Position numbers and translations under genes: made by a program
Source: Thiohalomonas sp963783235
Lineage (GTDB): Bacteria; Pseudomonadota; Gammaproteobacteria; Thiohalomonadales; Thiohalomonadaceae
Length of the DNA: 64,000 nt
NCBI GenBank assembly: GCA_963783235.1
Contig: CAWAMN010000001.1
Coordinates: 2,390,542 to 2,454,541 of the forward strand
Direction of reading: 5' to 3'
Shown: in pieces, positions 7,915 to 17,396 of the stretch
Layout of the letters: each line of letters starts with the position of its first letter
How positions within the stretch are numbered: the first letter of the stretch is position 1
The notes under the pieces: generated by a model
What the model saw: only the letters and a program-made list of their open reading frames with translations
Told to the model about the DNA's origin: nothing
Databases searched by the model: none

Positions 7915-10854
7915 TCACTCGACGGGTTGGCATGTCAGTGTTGCCCTCGTCCCGGTGACCCAACGCTCCGCCTCCTCCGGGGGCATTGGCCTGGAGAAAT
8001 GAAAGCCCTGGACGTATTCGCAGCCGAAGCGACCAAGGAGATCCAGCTGCCCGCTATCCTCCACCCCTTCGGCAATCACCGTCATTCGCAGGTGTCGGGC
8101 GATCGCCAAGACCGCCTGTACGATACCGCGGTGTTCATCACCATCGAGAAGGTTACGGGTGAAACTGCGATCGATTTTCAGGGCATCGAACGGGAATTCG
8201 TGCAGGTAGCTCAGGGAGGAGTAACCGGTTCCGAAGTCATCGATGTATAGTTGGACACCGAGTTCCCGCAGGGCGGCCAACGTTCGGCGGACGTGGTTCG
8301 ATTCCTCCATGAGCACGCTTTCAGTGATCTCAAGGGCGAGACACTCTCCGGGCAGTTCCGCCGTCTCCAGGGCCTCCCTCACCTGCTCGAGCAGATCCGC
8401 TTGTGCGAACTGCACCGCTGAGAGATTGACGCTGACGTAGGCCTTCGGGTGATCGGGGAAACGCTTGTGCCACAGACTTGCCTGTCGGCAGGCCTGGCGC
8501 AGGACGACTTGACCGATGTCGTGGATCAGCCCGGTTTCCTCCGCCACGGGTATGAATTCCGCCGGTGACACGAGCCCACGGCCGGGATGCTGCCATCGAA
8601 CCAAGGCCTCGAAGCCCTGCAGTGCCAGGCTTTGGGTGGCCACGATGGGCTGGAAGTGAACCTCAAACTCCTCCCGTTCGGCCGCGCGGCGCAATTCGCT
8701 CTCGAGCGTCAGTCGGGCCAGGGCCTGGCGGTGCATGGTTTCATCGAAAATAGCGGTCCGGCCAGGGCCATGCCGCTTGGCCTGATACATGGCGGTGTCG
8801 GCCTCTCTCAACAGGTCCGCCCCATCCCGGTGGCCCTCGTGCGCCAGAGCGATACCGAGGCTGGCCGACGTGAAAACCTCGTGCCCACCGACCGAAAACG
8901 GTTTGGCCAGCGCCCGGTGGATCCTGCGCGCGATGGTCAGCGCCCCGGCGGCCGTATTGGTACCTTCGAGCAGCACGGTGAATTCGTCGCCCCCCAGCCG
9001 GGAGACCGTATCGCCCGGGCGCACGCAGCTGGAGACACGCTCGGCTACCGATTTCAGGATTTCATCGCCTGCGGTATGGCCGAGGCTGTCATTGATGTTC
9101 TTGAACCGTTCCAGGTCGAAATAGAGCACGGCAAACGGCGTTCCCCGGGCGAGCCGGCCGATGGCGTGAGTGAGCCGGTTCATAAACAGCGCCCGGTTCG
9201 GAAACTGGGTCAGATCGTCGTAAAACGCCGCCCGGCGAAGCTGCTCCTCGGCGTGATAGCGCTGAATGATGCCACCCAACGTGTGCGCGATAGCGGCCAG
9301 AAACCGCTCCTCTTCGGAGCTTCGGGAGTGACCCTCATCGACGTATAGCGTCAAAACCCCCAGCAGCGAACTGCCCGAAAGGATTGGCAGGCAGTAGTGT
9401 CCATGGGGTTGCATTCCGGGGAAGATATTGTCGTGTCGGTAGTCGATTTTGTCGGCGAAAACCACCGATCGCGCCTGCGCAGCCCGACCACAGAGGCAGT
9501 GTCCGAAAGCCACGCGTCCGCAGCCGGAAGCGACCGACGCTGAAAGGCCCCGGTGGGAGAACAACTCCAGTTCCCGACGCTCCTTGGCGGCGAGAAAAAT
9601 CCCCCCTTTCGACTGAAGAGCGAGCCAGGGTGTCGAGAGGATGATATCGAGACAGCGATCCAGTTTGCGGGAAAAGCCGATCGGCTCTATCGATAATTCG
9701 AGCAGACGGGCGATGATCTGCTGGGAGGTAAAATCCCGCTCGATCTTTTCGGAAGTTGCTTTACGGGCACTGATGTCACGGATGAAGGCGGCGTGTGAAC
9801 CGATGTCGTAGTCCAGCGGTGAGATGGAGAGCTCTACCGGAAACCGTCGGCCGCGGCGGTGGATCCCGGTGGCCTCGACCCGATCGCGTTTGGCGGCGAT
9901 TTCGAGGAGGCGCCTGTCGGCACCGGATTGCAATTCCTGCCCCAGGATCCGGTCGCCGGAACTGCCTAGAACCTCGCATTCATCCCACCCGAATAACACC
10001 TCGGACGCCGGATTCCAACCGGTGATCCGCCCCCCTTCATCAAAGGTGACAATCGCATCAAGGGACCCCTGCACGATCGCTCGGGTCCGGTTCTCCTGTA
10101 CCTCAAGCGCTTTGTAGGCCGCATCACGCTGTCGAATCCGCAGCCCGAGAAGACGGCCCCCGTATCGGATCCCGCCCAAGCCGAGTAGCCAGAGCATCCC
10201 GTAGCCGGTGCCGAGCGAGAGGTATTCGGCTTTGGCGAATGCTTTGTCGAAGGGTAGGGTCAGGCTTATGCCGCCAATCAGCTCGCCGGGCGTTAACCCT
10301 TGGGCCGCATGGCATTTCAAACACGACTCCTTGGCCCTCCGGGCCTTCATCACCCGAAGCAGGGAGCCCCCCTGCCTTTCCACCGTCGCCCGGACTTCAT
10401 CCCTCTTCGTCCGGGCGAGTTCCAGGAGCGACTGCTCCTCCCAGGCATCGGGACGGTTGTCCGGGTTCAGCGGGGATCGACTGGTGAGCCGACCGCGCAC
10501 TTCGCGACGCTCGCCGGCCCGGTAGTACTGCTTTAGCAGGGTCGCGGGATTAATGAGGGTCAGGGTTCGGCCATCAGGCGCGGTCACATCCCTGTTGGAG
10601 ACATCGGACAAGTAGGGGTCGGGACGGATCTCCTCATCCACCGCGACATAGATGCCGCCGTGGCTGACGACCCATTGGGAGAGGGTCTCTCCCTTGGCGA
10701 AGGCAGCCTGGATCTCCCGATAGGCCTGGTCGTAGACGTACCCCTTCACCTGTAGAAGGTTCCATGCGAATAGAAGTCCGACGGCGACGGTCCAGGCGAT
10801 AAGCAGCACCATCGCCCAGTGCCGCAACTGCAATCGCCGGTAGCCGGACGTCAT
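7915..10854 (-). CDS. Membrane haem-c-motif (DUF3365) sensor with PAS, GAF, GGDEF and EAL domains
   Basis: The 979-residue protein would make and/or degrade cyclic di-GMP. Order: membrane segment (about 12-36), a periplasmic Tll0287-like/DUF3365 region containing a haem-c motif CLKCH (178-182), a second membrane segment (about 210-230), PAS (about 255-375), GAF (about 390-545) with a CxCG cluster (GHCLCG), GGDEF (RLGGDEF about 620) and EAL (FEALVRW about 747, DDFGTGYSS downstream). Both output motifs look catalytically intact. A covalently bound haem suggests redox or gas sensing. The ATG at 10854 follows a strong GGAGGGGG site; an upstream in-frame ATG at 10890 lacks one. The next gene upstream is on the same strand but 150 bases away. 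Confidence 0.9.
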   Translation of the reverse strand: MTSGYRRLQLRHWAMVLLIAWTVAVGLLFAWNLLQVKGYVYDQAYREIQAAFAKGETLSQWVVSHGGIYVAVDEEIRPDPYLSDVSNRDVTAPDGRTLTLINPATLLKQYYRAGERREVRGRLTSRSPLNPDNRPDAWEEQSLLELARTKRDEVRATVERQGGSLLRVMKARRAKESCLKCHAAQGLTPGELIGGISLTLPFDKAFAKAEYLSLGTGYGMLWLLGLGGIRYGGRLLGLRIRQRDAAYKALEVQENRTRAIVQGSLDAIVTFDEGGRITGWNPASEVLFGWDECEVLGSSGDRILGQELQSGADRRLLEIAAKRDRVEATGIHRRGRRFPVELSISPLDYDIGSHAAFIRDISARKATSEKIERDFTSQQIIARLLELSIEPIGFSRKLDRCLDIILSTPWLALQSKGGIFLAAKERRELELFSHRGLSASVASGCGRVAFGHCLCGRAAQARSVVFADKIDYRHDNIFPGMQPHGHYCLPILSGSSLLGVLTLYVDEGHSRSSEEERFLAAIAHTLGGIIQRYHAEEQLRRAAFYDDLTQFPNRALFMNRLTHAIGRLARGTPFAVLYFDLERFKNINDSLGHTAGDEILKSVAERVSSCVRPGDTVSRLGGDEFTVLLEGTNTAAGALTIARRIHRALAKPFSVGGHEVFTSASLGIALAHEGHRDGADLLREADTAMYQAKRHGPGRTAIFDETMHRQALARLTLESELRRAAEREEFEVHFQPIVATQSLALQGFEALVRWQHPGRGLVSPAEFIPVAEETGLIHDIGQVVLRQACRQASLWHKRFPDHPKAYVSVNLSAVQFAQADLLEQVREALETAELPGECLALEITESVLMEESNHVRRTLAALRELGVQLYIDDFGTGYSSLSYLHEFPFDALKIDRSFTRNLLDGDEHRGIVQAVLAIARHLRMTVIAEGVEDSGQLDLLGRFGCEYVQGFHFSRPMPPEEAERWVTGTRATLTCQPVE

Positions 10855-11005
10855 TGTCCCCCCTCCTTCCAGTTTCGCTCTCCCTGGCAAATCTTCTTGG
10901 GTCCCTTGTCTGCGGGGGCGTTCGGCCTCGATTTATCAGGTCAAGCGGATGCCTCCCTAACGCTAAGTATGGACGCTGATCCCTGGAAAAAAGTTACAAA
11001 TTGTT

Positions 11006-11809
11006 TCAGTGCTGAGTTTGGAACGGTTCCATGTCGACTGCGCGGCTCGCCAGCTGTCTGTTCGGCACCGGCTTGACCCAGGGCCGGTTGTTTCTGCCGG
11101 CCACGCACTGGCGCGCATTGAACTTCGGGGCAGCGCTTCGCGCCAGAAGTCCGCTGAACATAACGTTGGCGCGGTCCTCGACGTGTCGAAGGCCCATCAG
11201 AGCGTGGCCGAGCTCATGGGCCAGACTCGACTCTCCGATGCTTTTGCCAAGCACCACATAGCCGGCCATGTGGTTTCTGAAAAAACGCTGGTCCTGCGCC
11301 GTTTTCAGATAGTCGGTCTCCGTTTCGATATACCTGCCGTAGCCCACGGCGGTGATGCCGTCGCGACCGATGGTCCAATCGAGCCGTTTCACGAAGACAA
11401 TCCCCGCGGAACGGCGCGGGGTCAGCGCAAACAGCGTACGCTCCCATTGGGTCAGGCCGTCGTTGAATTCCATCGACTCCCACTCCGATAGGAGGGGTGG
11501 TCCGGCCACATAATTGACGGTGTCGACCCTCAGAAAAATGCCGCACACATCCAGTTTCTCCTGGGCCCGGGCGATGGCGGTCTCGATTTGCTCGGGGGCC
11601 GGGGAATTACCGCGGGTGAGATAGATATTCAGGTCGGCAAAATACCCGTAACCGCTCGGGATGCCGGAGGAGGGTATCCGTAATGTCTTGTCGATATGGA
11701 CATTGCCTCTGAGCCTGCTGCCGTCCGGAGCGACCTCACCCTGCGTCGCCGTGATCCCGAACAGGAAGGCTGCCAACAGGCATGGCACTCGCCAAGCTTT
11801 ACCGTTCAT
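11006..11809 (-). CDS. Exported zinc metalloprotease-like protein with an extended HExxH motif
   Basis: The 267-residue protein has a signal peptide (about 1-24), a central domain and a zinc site HELGH (198-202) followed by GLRH (third His at 209) and a Met-turn-like ANVMF (about 214-218). This is the metzincin layout, but the third His is 12 positions from the first rather than the usual 11 because of an extra residue (ALMG instead of ALG). Two Cys are present in the mature chain outside the motif. It should act in the periplasm or outside the cell; the substrate is unknown. It is divergent from the glycerophosphodiesterase gene. I cannot name the family. Confidence 0.72.
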   Translation of the reverse strand: MNGKAWRVPCLLAAFLFGITATQGEVAPDGSRLRGNVHIDKTLRIPSSGIPSGYGYFADLNIYLTRGNSPAPEQIETAIARAQEKLDVCGIFLRVDTVNYVAGPPLLSEWESMEFNDGLTQWERTLFALTPRRSAGIVFVKRLDWTIGRDGITAVGYGRYIETETDYLKTAQDQRFFRNHMAGYVVLGKSIGESSLAHELGHALMGLRHVEDRANVMFSGLLARSAAPKFNARQCVAGRNNRPWVKPVPNRQLASRAVDMEPFQTQH

Positions 11810-11960
11810 CGCCTGCCCTTTCGCATTGAGCCCTTTTGCAAAAGATTAAGCGATTCGGTATGGATAGCTATTGGTAATTTCGGGGAGACGGGGGCTTCGG
11901 GCCCACCGGCCCCGGGTCCGCATTAGGCTGCGGGCACGGCTTCGCTCAGTGAGGAAAACC

Positions 11961-12884
11961 ATGACCCACCCCTTTTTCGCTGAAAAACGGCACCCACTTA
12001 TCCTCGGGCACCGGGGTATCCCGCTTCTCCACCAGGAGAATACAATCTCCGGCTTTCGACGTGCCGTAGAGTTGGGCATCGATGGCGTGGAATTCGATGT
12101 TTTCACCACCCGGGATAACAGGGTGGTGCTTTTTCATGATGAGGATACCGAGAGGCTGACCGGCGTGAAGGGCCGTATCACCGAGATGACCTGGGACGAG
12201 GTCTCCCGGCTGCGGATTCAGCGTCGGCTCGACATGGGCGGGGGGGACTCGATCGCCTATGCGAAGGAGGAACGGATTCCGCTGCTGGAAGAGGTCCTGG
12301 ACGAGTTCGGCGGCAAGCTGCTGATGAACGTGGAAATGAAGGCCTATAAGCCGCACTGGAGCCGGCGGCACACCGGCACCGAAGTGGCCAGGGTGATTCG
12401 CCACTGCGGGGCCTGGCGCTCGGTGGTAGTCACCTCTTTCGACTTCTTCATGCTCTGGTATCTGGAACGGGAGTTTCCCGGCCTGCACTCGGGCTTTGCC
12501 TATGACGACGGCATGCTGGGTGAGAAGGCGGGCGAATGGTTCGAGAGGCTACCGGAGATCGAGACCGACCTGGCCAAGGCACCCGGCAACCAGAACAGCC
12601 TGAGTTTCCTGAATTTTGTGCTCGAGGCGAATACCATCGCTCACTGGATCGGCTCCACACTGGTGGATGCCGAATACACGCTCATCGACAGCGACACCGT
12701 CGAGCGCTTCCACGCCCGAGAGATGTTGGTGGGGGCCTACACGGCGTTTCCTCTGGATACCCGCTTTACCCGCGATAAAGATGAGGACCCGCTGGCCGTC
12801 GTTCGCCGACTGATTGAGCAACGGGTGGATTGGATTGAGACCGACGACCCGCAACGACTCCAGAAGGTCTACGCAGCGCTCTAG
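11961..12884 (+). CDS. Glycerophosphodiester phosphodiesterase (cytoplasmic type)
   Basis: A 307-residue GDPD-family TIM-barrel enzyme, which hydrolyses glycerophosphodiesters to an alcohol and glycerol-3-phosphate. The catalytic HRG motif is at 17-19 with EN at 26-27, the metal-binding acidic pair lies in GVEFDV (about 44-49), and LFHDE (about 57) carries the second catalytic His. A further conserved NVEMK segment is at about 127. No signal peptide, so the enzyme is probably cytoplasmic. The ATG at 11961 follows GAGGAAA and aligns with the usual family start. The stop codon TAG coincides with the left edge of a repeat element (see 12882). Confidence 0.9.
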   Translation: MTHPFFAEKRHPLILGHRGIPLLHQENTISGFRRAVELGIDGVEFDVFTTRDNRVVLFHDEDTERLTGVKGRITEMTWDEVSRLRIQRRLDMGGGDSIAYAKEERIPLLEEVLDEFGGKLLMNVEMKAYKPHWSRRHTGTEVARVIRHCGAWRSVVVTSFDFFMLWYLEREFPGLHSGFAYDDGMLGEKAGEWFERLPEIETDLAKAPGNQNSLSFLNFVLEANTIAHWIGSTLVDAEYTLIDSDTVERFHAREMLVGAYTAFPLDTRFTRDKDEDPLAVVRRLIEQRVDWIETDDPQRLQKVYAAL

Positions 12885-12938
12885 TGTACTGTTCCTGAAT
12901 GGTCTCCACTGAGCCCCTTCTCCCTCTCAGGGAGAAGG
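12882..12938. repeat. Partial palindromic element at the end of the glycerophosphodiesterase gene
   Basis: The first 13 bases (CTAGTGTACTGTT, beginning one base earlier at 12881) equal the terminal inverted repeat of the element at 20986. They are followed by the palindrome CCTTCTCCCT-CTC-AGGGAGAAGG (12916-12938) that also occurs in the elements at 18823 and 37270. It therefore looks like a chimera or half-element. The TAG stop of the upstream gene lies inside it, and the stop of the convergent hybrid kinase begins one base after it. It may also act as a bidirectional terminator. Confidence 0.6.
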
Positions 12939-15314
12939 TCAGTAGGCTGGCGAGGCGCGGGAGAGAGGGGATTCGGGGCCCGTGGCCGCGACGGCTTCGG
13001 CCAGTAGGCGATTGAGCTGGTCGATCTCGATGGGCTTGTGAAGGACGCCGCTCATCCCCGCCTCCAGGCAGGCGGCCCGGTGCTCCGGGAGAACATGCGC
13101 TGTCAATCCGACCACCGGCAGAGCCGGAGCGAGGGAGCGAATACAACGGGTGGCCTCCAGCCCGTCCATCTCCGGCATACTCAGGTCCATCAGCACCAGA
13201 TCGTACTGTCCGTCACTGACCCGCTCGATCGCCTCTGCCCCCGACCTCACGCCCTCGACGCGGTGTCCGGAACGGGAGAGCAGTTCGGTGGCCACACGCC
13301 GGTTGATGGGTTCATCATCCACGACCAGAACGTCCATGGCGGGCAATTCGGCAGCGGCTTCGGCCGCTGTCGGCTCAAGCCGGCCCGCGGGCAGGAACAA
13401 CTCCACCTCGAAGCGGCTTCCGACTCCGGGGCGACTGTCGACGCGGATCTCGCCTCCCATCAACTCCACCAGTTCGCGGGCTATCGATAGGCCCAGACCG
13501 CTGCCACCGTAACGTCGCGCAATCCCGTCATCGGCCTGCCTGAAGCGCTCGAACAGGTGCTGCTTTGCATCGTGCGCGATGCCGATCCCGGTATCTTCGA
13601 CCGAGAACAGCAACCGATTCAGCGGCTCGTCCTGCCGCAGGCATTCGAACCCGACCCGAACCTCCCCTGTCTCGGTGAACTTCAGGGCGTTGCCCATGAG
13701 GTTGAGAAAGATCTGCCGCAAACGACCCGGGTCGCCGGTCAGTACCCGGGGGACCATCGGATCAATCGACAGATGCAGCTTGAGCCCCTTCTTTTCCGCT
13801 TCGGGCGTCAACAGAAAGAGCAGTTCCTGCAGCAACTGCCGAGGCTCGAAAGGGTGATTCACAAGTTCTATACGGCCCGCCTCCACGCGGGAGTAGTCGA
13901 GAATATCCTCGAGCAGTGTCATCAACGAGCGGCCCGAGTGACGGATGTTCTCGATGAATTCCCGCTGTTTACGGTTCAGGGCCGTGTTCCGCAAGAGGTC
14001 GACCATGCCCAGAACGCCGTTCAGGGGTGTGCGGATCTCATGGCTCATATTTGCCAGGAACGCCGACTTGGCGGCATTGCCCCGCTGAGCGACCTCCTTG
14101 TCGTGACTCAGCCGTCGCACCCGATCGGCCAGCGCCAGGGACATGATGAACATCTCGAACAGCACTGCCCAGAACGCCCAGATACCGGCGTCCAAGGTCA
14201 AATCGAGGATTCCCAGGACTCCCAGCATCCCGCGGCTGGTCATGGCCACCATCACCCCCCATCCGACCAGGATATAGCGGGCTTCCGGCTTGTGCCTGGC
14301 AATACCGGTAATCGCGGCCAGAATGACCAATACCGAAAGCACCAAATGGCTGCTGCGCACGCAGGTAAGGAATAGGTGGGGTTCGAGCACGAGGGCCAGG
14401 GGCAGGCCTCCCAGCAGTGTGCCGATGAACAGTCGATACGAAAGCGCCAGCCTCGGCGCCATGGTCGGCAGATCCAGAAAACGGTAGACAAACAGCGCCC
14501 CGCAAAGGACACCGACGAGGATCCCGGGGATGTTGAGCGCCGCATAGCGCTCCAGAACGGGCATTCCCGCGCCAATGAACCCCATGGCCGTCAGCAGGTA
14601 AAGCAGGTGGCCGCCAGAGTGTCCCACATAGAAGAGGTAAACCGGCATCCTCAAGCTGAGGCCGAGGAAAAGGTTGTAGAAGATCAATGCGGCGATCGCA
14701 CCGGCGGCGCCCCAGATTGCCACCATATGGAAGCGACTTTCGGCAAGGGCGGTCTCGTAGGGTTTGATGAAGACCAAACCACGATGCGCGACCGGTGCCT
14801 CCAGGCGCAGCGCCAGAGTAGCCCGACCCTCCGGCGGCAAGTCGATGGGCAGAAGGTGGCCGATGGTAAAGTCCGGCTGCCTGCCCAGTTCGAGCAAATC
14901 GACGCTCTCGTGGTGGAGCGGTTCATTCCCGGAAAACAGCGTCAACTCGGCCTTTTCGATAGCGGTGTTGCCCAGGTGCATGACCCACCGCCCGGCAACC
15001 CCCGGGTTTTCCAGCTCGGCCACCCACCAATAGGTCTGAGCGCGGATATCGAGGCCGGGGCTTACGTCACGAGTAAAAAGCGCCTCCGCCTGAACTTTCG
15101 CCTGACGCGCCGTCAGATCACCGGAGGCATCTTCAAACGACACCGGACCGCCCACCACGGGTGAGGGGTAATCGAAAAAGGCGACGAAACTCAGCCGCCC
15201 GGCCGCCAGGAAAAGCACCGCCAGCATGGCAGCACCGGCCCAGATGGCCCATCTCGAACGGCCTTCAGGTGATCCGGATAGAGGCGGAGGGAGGGGATGC
15301 GAATCGCGCTTCAC
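12939..15314 (-). CDS. Hybrid sensor histidine kinase with 7TMR-DISM input and receiver domain
   Basis: A 791-residue inner-membrane hybrid kinase. An N-terminal anchor (about 22-45) leads to a periplasmic 7TMR-DISMED2-type domain (about 55-185), which often binds carbohydrate-like ligands, then seven membrane segments (about 195-400). HisKA has its phosphorylated His in NMSHEIRTPLNG (about 424), the ATPase domain contains a DTGIGI motif and a GSGLGL motif (about 525-640), and a C-terminal receiver has Asp in LVLMDLSMPEMDG (about 709) and a conserved Lys in LHKPIE. No HPt domain or response regulator is nearby, so the partner is encoded elsewhere. A promoter is proposed at 15375-15404. Confidence 0.92.
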   Translation of the reverse strand: MKRDSHPLPPPLSGSPEGRSRWAIWAGAAMLAVLFLAAGRLSFVAFFDYPSPVVGGPVSFEDASGDLTARQAKVQAEALFTRDVSPGLDIRAQTYWWVAELENPGVAGRWVMHLGNTAIEKAELTLFSGNEPLHHESVDLLELGRQPDFTIGHLLPIDLPPEGRATLALRLEAPVAHRGLVFIKPYETALAESRFHMVAIWGAAGAIAALIFYNLFLGLSLRMPVYLFYVGHSGGHLLYLLTAMGFIGAGMPVLERYAALNIPGILVGVLCGALFVYRFLDLPTMAPRLALSYRLFIGTLLGGLPLALVLEPHLFLTCVRSSHLVLSVLVILAAITGIARHKPEARYILVGWGVMVAMTSRGMLGVLGILDLTLDAGIWAFWAVLFEMFIMSLALADRVRRLSHDKEVAQRGNAAKSAFLANMSHEIRTPLNGVLGMVDLLRNTALNRKQREFIENIRHSGRSLMTLLEDILDYSRVEAGRIELVNHPFEPRQLLQELLFLLTPEAEKKGLKLHLSIDPMVPRVLTGDPGRLRQIFLNLMGNALKFTETGEVRVGFECLRQDEPLNRLLFSVEDTGIGIAHDAKQHLFERFRQADDGIARRYGGSGLGLSIARELVELMGGEIRVDSRPGVGSRFEVELFLPAGRLEPTAAEAAAELPAMDVLVVDDEPINRRVATELLSRSGHRVEGVRSGAEAIERVSDGQYDLVLMDLSMPEMDGLEATRCIRSLAPALPVVGLTAHVLPEHRAACLEAGMSGVLHKPIEIDQLNRLLAEAVAATGPESPLSRASPAY

Positions 15315-15374
15315 CGGGCCGCCCTTCGATCAACATGCATGGGACAGTCCCTGGTCCGGAGAATGGAGCTTTTT

Positions 15375-15404
15375 GTTATACCGCGCCGGGCAATTCCGCT
15401 GCAA
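15375..15404 (-). promoter_or_regulatory. Likely sigma-70 promoter of the hybrid kinase gene
   Basis: On the minus strand a -35 TTGCAG and a -10 TATAAC are separated by 18 bases, about 60 bases upstream of the kinase ATG. The -10 region and following AAAAA resemble those of the HDOD gene promoter at 22030. Confidence 0.45.
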
Positions 15405-15528
15405 GGGTCGGGACTCCCCTGCCACGGGGCAGCGACCTCGGAAGCGGGGACCTATAGCCGCTCGGGGGGCAAGCTACCCGCTCCCCCGGGCCCGGTCGGG
15501 TCCGGGAGAGCGGTGCGCCTCTGGGACG

Positions 15529-16500
15529 CTATTGGATGCTCTTCGAAATCACGGCCGACCGGGCGCTCTCGAGATTCCCGGTGTCGTAAACCGTCAGCGC
15601 GAAGTAGTGATCACCCGCGGCCAGGTCCGTCAGGGTGTGCTCGGTCAGGGTAGGGTCCGCCAAGTCCACCATGACGGCCAGATCGGTCGCTGCGAGGCCG
15701 TGATAGACGCGATACCCCGCAATCTCGCTCAACGAGAGTGCCGTTCCGTCCTCCCGGGTGGAGGGGGCAACCCAGGACAGAGTCGCCTCGGCCCTGGACC
15801 GAACGGTCAGGTCGAACGGCGCGAGCTCAGCAGTTTCGGTGCCGTCGCTGACCCGAACGACGATCCCGCTCGTCGTCCCCACATCGGTGTCGGCGGGCGT
15901 TCCGGTCAATGCACCGGTTGCGGCATCGAAAAGGGCCCATTGGGGCCTGTTCACGATCGAAAAGCTCAGGGCATCGCCGTCGGCGTCGGTTCCCGTTGGG
16001 AGGAAAGAGTAGGAGCTCCCGGTCCGAACCGAGATCGGCGGCGTACCGGTGATGACCGGAGCCGTGTTCCCGACGGGCGGCTCTTCCGCCGTGGCGGTCA
16101 CTGTGAGATCAAACGGTGGCAGACCGGCGGTATTGGTGCCATCCGTAACCTCGATGAGAATGGACCGCTGGGTGCCGATATCACTCGCCGAGGGGGTTCC
16201 GCTCAGCCCACCGGTTTTGCGGTCGAATACTGCCCATACGGGCCGATTGGTGATGGCGAATCGGAGCCGGTCACCCTCGGCATCGCTCGCCGTGGGGAGA
16301 AACGAGTAGGCGACACCCACCTCGGTTGCGGTTGGGGGCGAACCGCCGATAAGCGGTGCGCTGTTTTCCACCACCGGCCCCTCATCGCCGTGTTTGTCCC
16401 ACCAATTGCTGTTACTGCCAGGAGCTGCCTGCAGCGTCCCCATCAACAGCCCTGCGGCCAGTAACGCAGCCACTCGAAGCGAAATCCTGGTAGCGCTCAT
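15529..16500 (-). CDS. Exported protein with two Ig-like (He_PIG) repeats and a fibronectin-III-like C-terminus
   Basis: The 323-residue precursor has a signal peptide (about 1-25). Two similar domains follow (about 48-140 and 146-237), each with the putative-Ig pattern: a Pro-rich GxPP start, YSFLPT, a D-A-(E/D)-G-D calcium-type turn, (V/Q)WA-FD, and G-L/T-GTP. The C-terminal part (about 240-323) looks like a fibronectin type III fold (AGYRVYHG, HYFALTVYD). These domains mediate adhesion or carbohydrate binding in exported proteins. There is no LPxTG or outer-membrane autotransporter signal. The gene stands alone between the kinase and the lytic transglycosylase, and its binding partner is unknown. 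Confidence 0.8.
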   Translation of the reverse strand: MSATRISLRVAALLAAGLLMGTLQAAPGSNSNWWDKHGDEGPVVENSAPLIGGSPPTATEVGVAYSFLPTASDAEGDRLRFAITNRPVWAVFDRKTGGLSGTPSASDIGTQRSILIEVTDGTNTAGLPPFDLTVTATAEEPPVGNTAPVITGTPPISVRTGSSYSFLPTGTDADGDALSFSIVNRPQWALFDAATGALTGTPADTDVGTTSGIVVRVSDGTETAELAPFDLTVRSRAEATLSWVAPSTREDGTALSLSEIAGYRVYHGLAATDLAVMVDLADPTLTEHTLTDLAAGDHYFALTVYDTGNLESARSAVISKSIQ

Positions 16501-16707
16501 TGGTATCTGTCCCCACTGATCATCGGTTGTAGCCCCGTCATCGACGGAAGCTCTATATTGCGTGTGACCTGCGCGGGGATTCCGAGAGGCTTTTCACGTG
16601 CCGCTAGGCACTGGTTAGCGAAAAGGATGATATTGGCGAGTTAACGTCTATCATGTTCATCACTTGTCGATAATCGAACCGGATGGGGCACTCCAAGGAT
16701 GGTTAGT

Positions 16708-17376
16708 ATGAAAACAGGTCACGACGCCTGCGGCACCCGCTTAAGCTCGTTATCCTGCAAGCCCATCCGGGCTCTTGTCCTGCTGGGCATCCTGCTTCTG
16801 TCGATGGAGGCCGCTCAGGCCCAGCCACCGGCAACGGTGGTGCCGCTGGCCGTTGACAGCTACAGCAATGACTACGACGAGCTTTTTCGTCATTATTCCA
16901 GCCGTTTCTTTGGCCCCTTCGTTGACTGGCGCTGGTTCAAGGCCCAGGCGGTGGCCGAATCCCTTTTGAATGAGAAGGCCGAGAGCCCCGTGGGGGCCCA
17001 GGGGCTGATGCAGCTAATGCCCAGCACCTATCAGGAAATTCGCGTCGGTCGCCCGGAATGGGGTGACATTCACTCGCCACTCTGGAATATTGCCGCTGGC
17101 CTCTATTACAACCGCATGCTCTACCGGAAATGGCATGGCGCCTTCCACGGCGAGGAGCGCTTCCTGATCATGCTGGCGAGCTACAATGCGGGCTTCTACC
17201 GGGTGCGTGAAGCCCTTGAGCGGGTCGGAAACGCCCGCAAATGGGAGGAAATCAAGGATGAGGTTCCCGCCGAAACCAGGGCCTATGTTGCGCGAATTCG
17301 AGAATTGATGCGCCCGAAACCCCAAACGCCTTCCGTGGTGGCCAGTGCGTCGGGGGCGGTCGACGCCAAGCTGTGA
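16708..17376 (+). CDS. Lytic transglycosylase (SLT domain), peptidoglycan-cleaving
   Basis: A 222-residue exported protein with a signal peptide (cleavage near AQAQ, about residue 30) and one SLT domain. The catalytic Glu is in AVAESLLN (about 73), followed by GAQGLMQLMPST (about 85-96) and ASYNAGF (about 150), the three hallmark motifs. It would cut glycan strands with 1,6-anhydro product formation in the periplasm. The ATG at 16708 has AAGGA eight bases upstream; the ATG at 16699 sits directly against that site and is less likely. It is convergent with the Sel1/SH3 gene, 20 bases away. Confidence 0.88.
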   Translation: MKTGHDACGTRLSSLSCKPIRALVLLGILLLSMEAAQAQPPATVVPLAVDSYSNDYDELFRHYSSRFFGPFVDWRWFKAQAVAESLLNEKAESPVGAQGLMQLMPSTYQEIRVGRPEWGDIHSPLWNIAAGLYYNRMLYRKWHGAFHGEERFLIMLASYNAGFYRVREALERVGNARKWEEIKDEVPAETRAYVARIRELMRPKPQTPSVVASASGAVDAKL

Positions 17377-17396
17377 AAACCAGGGTGCCCTCTCGG

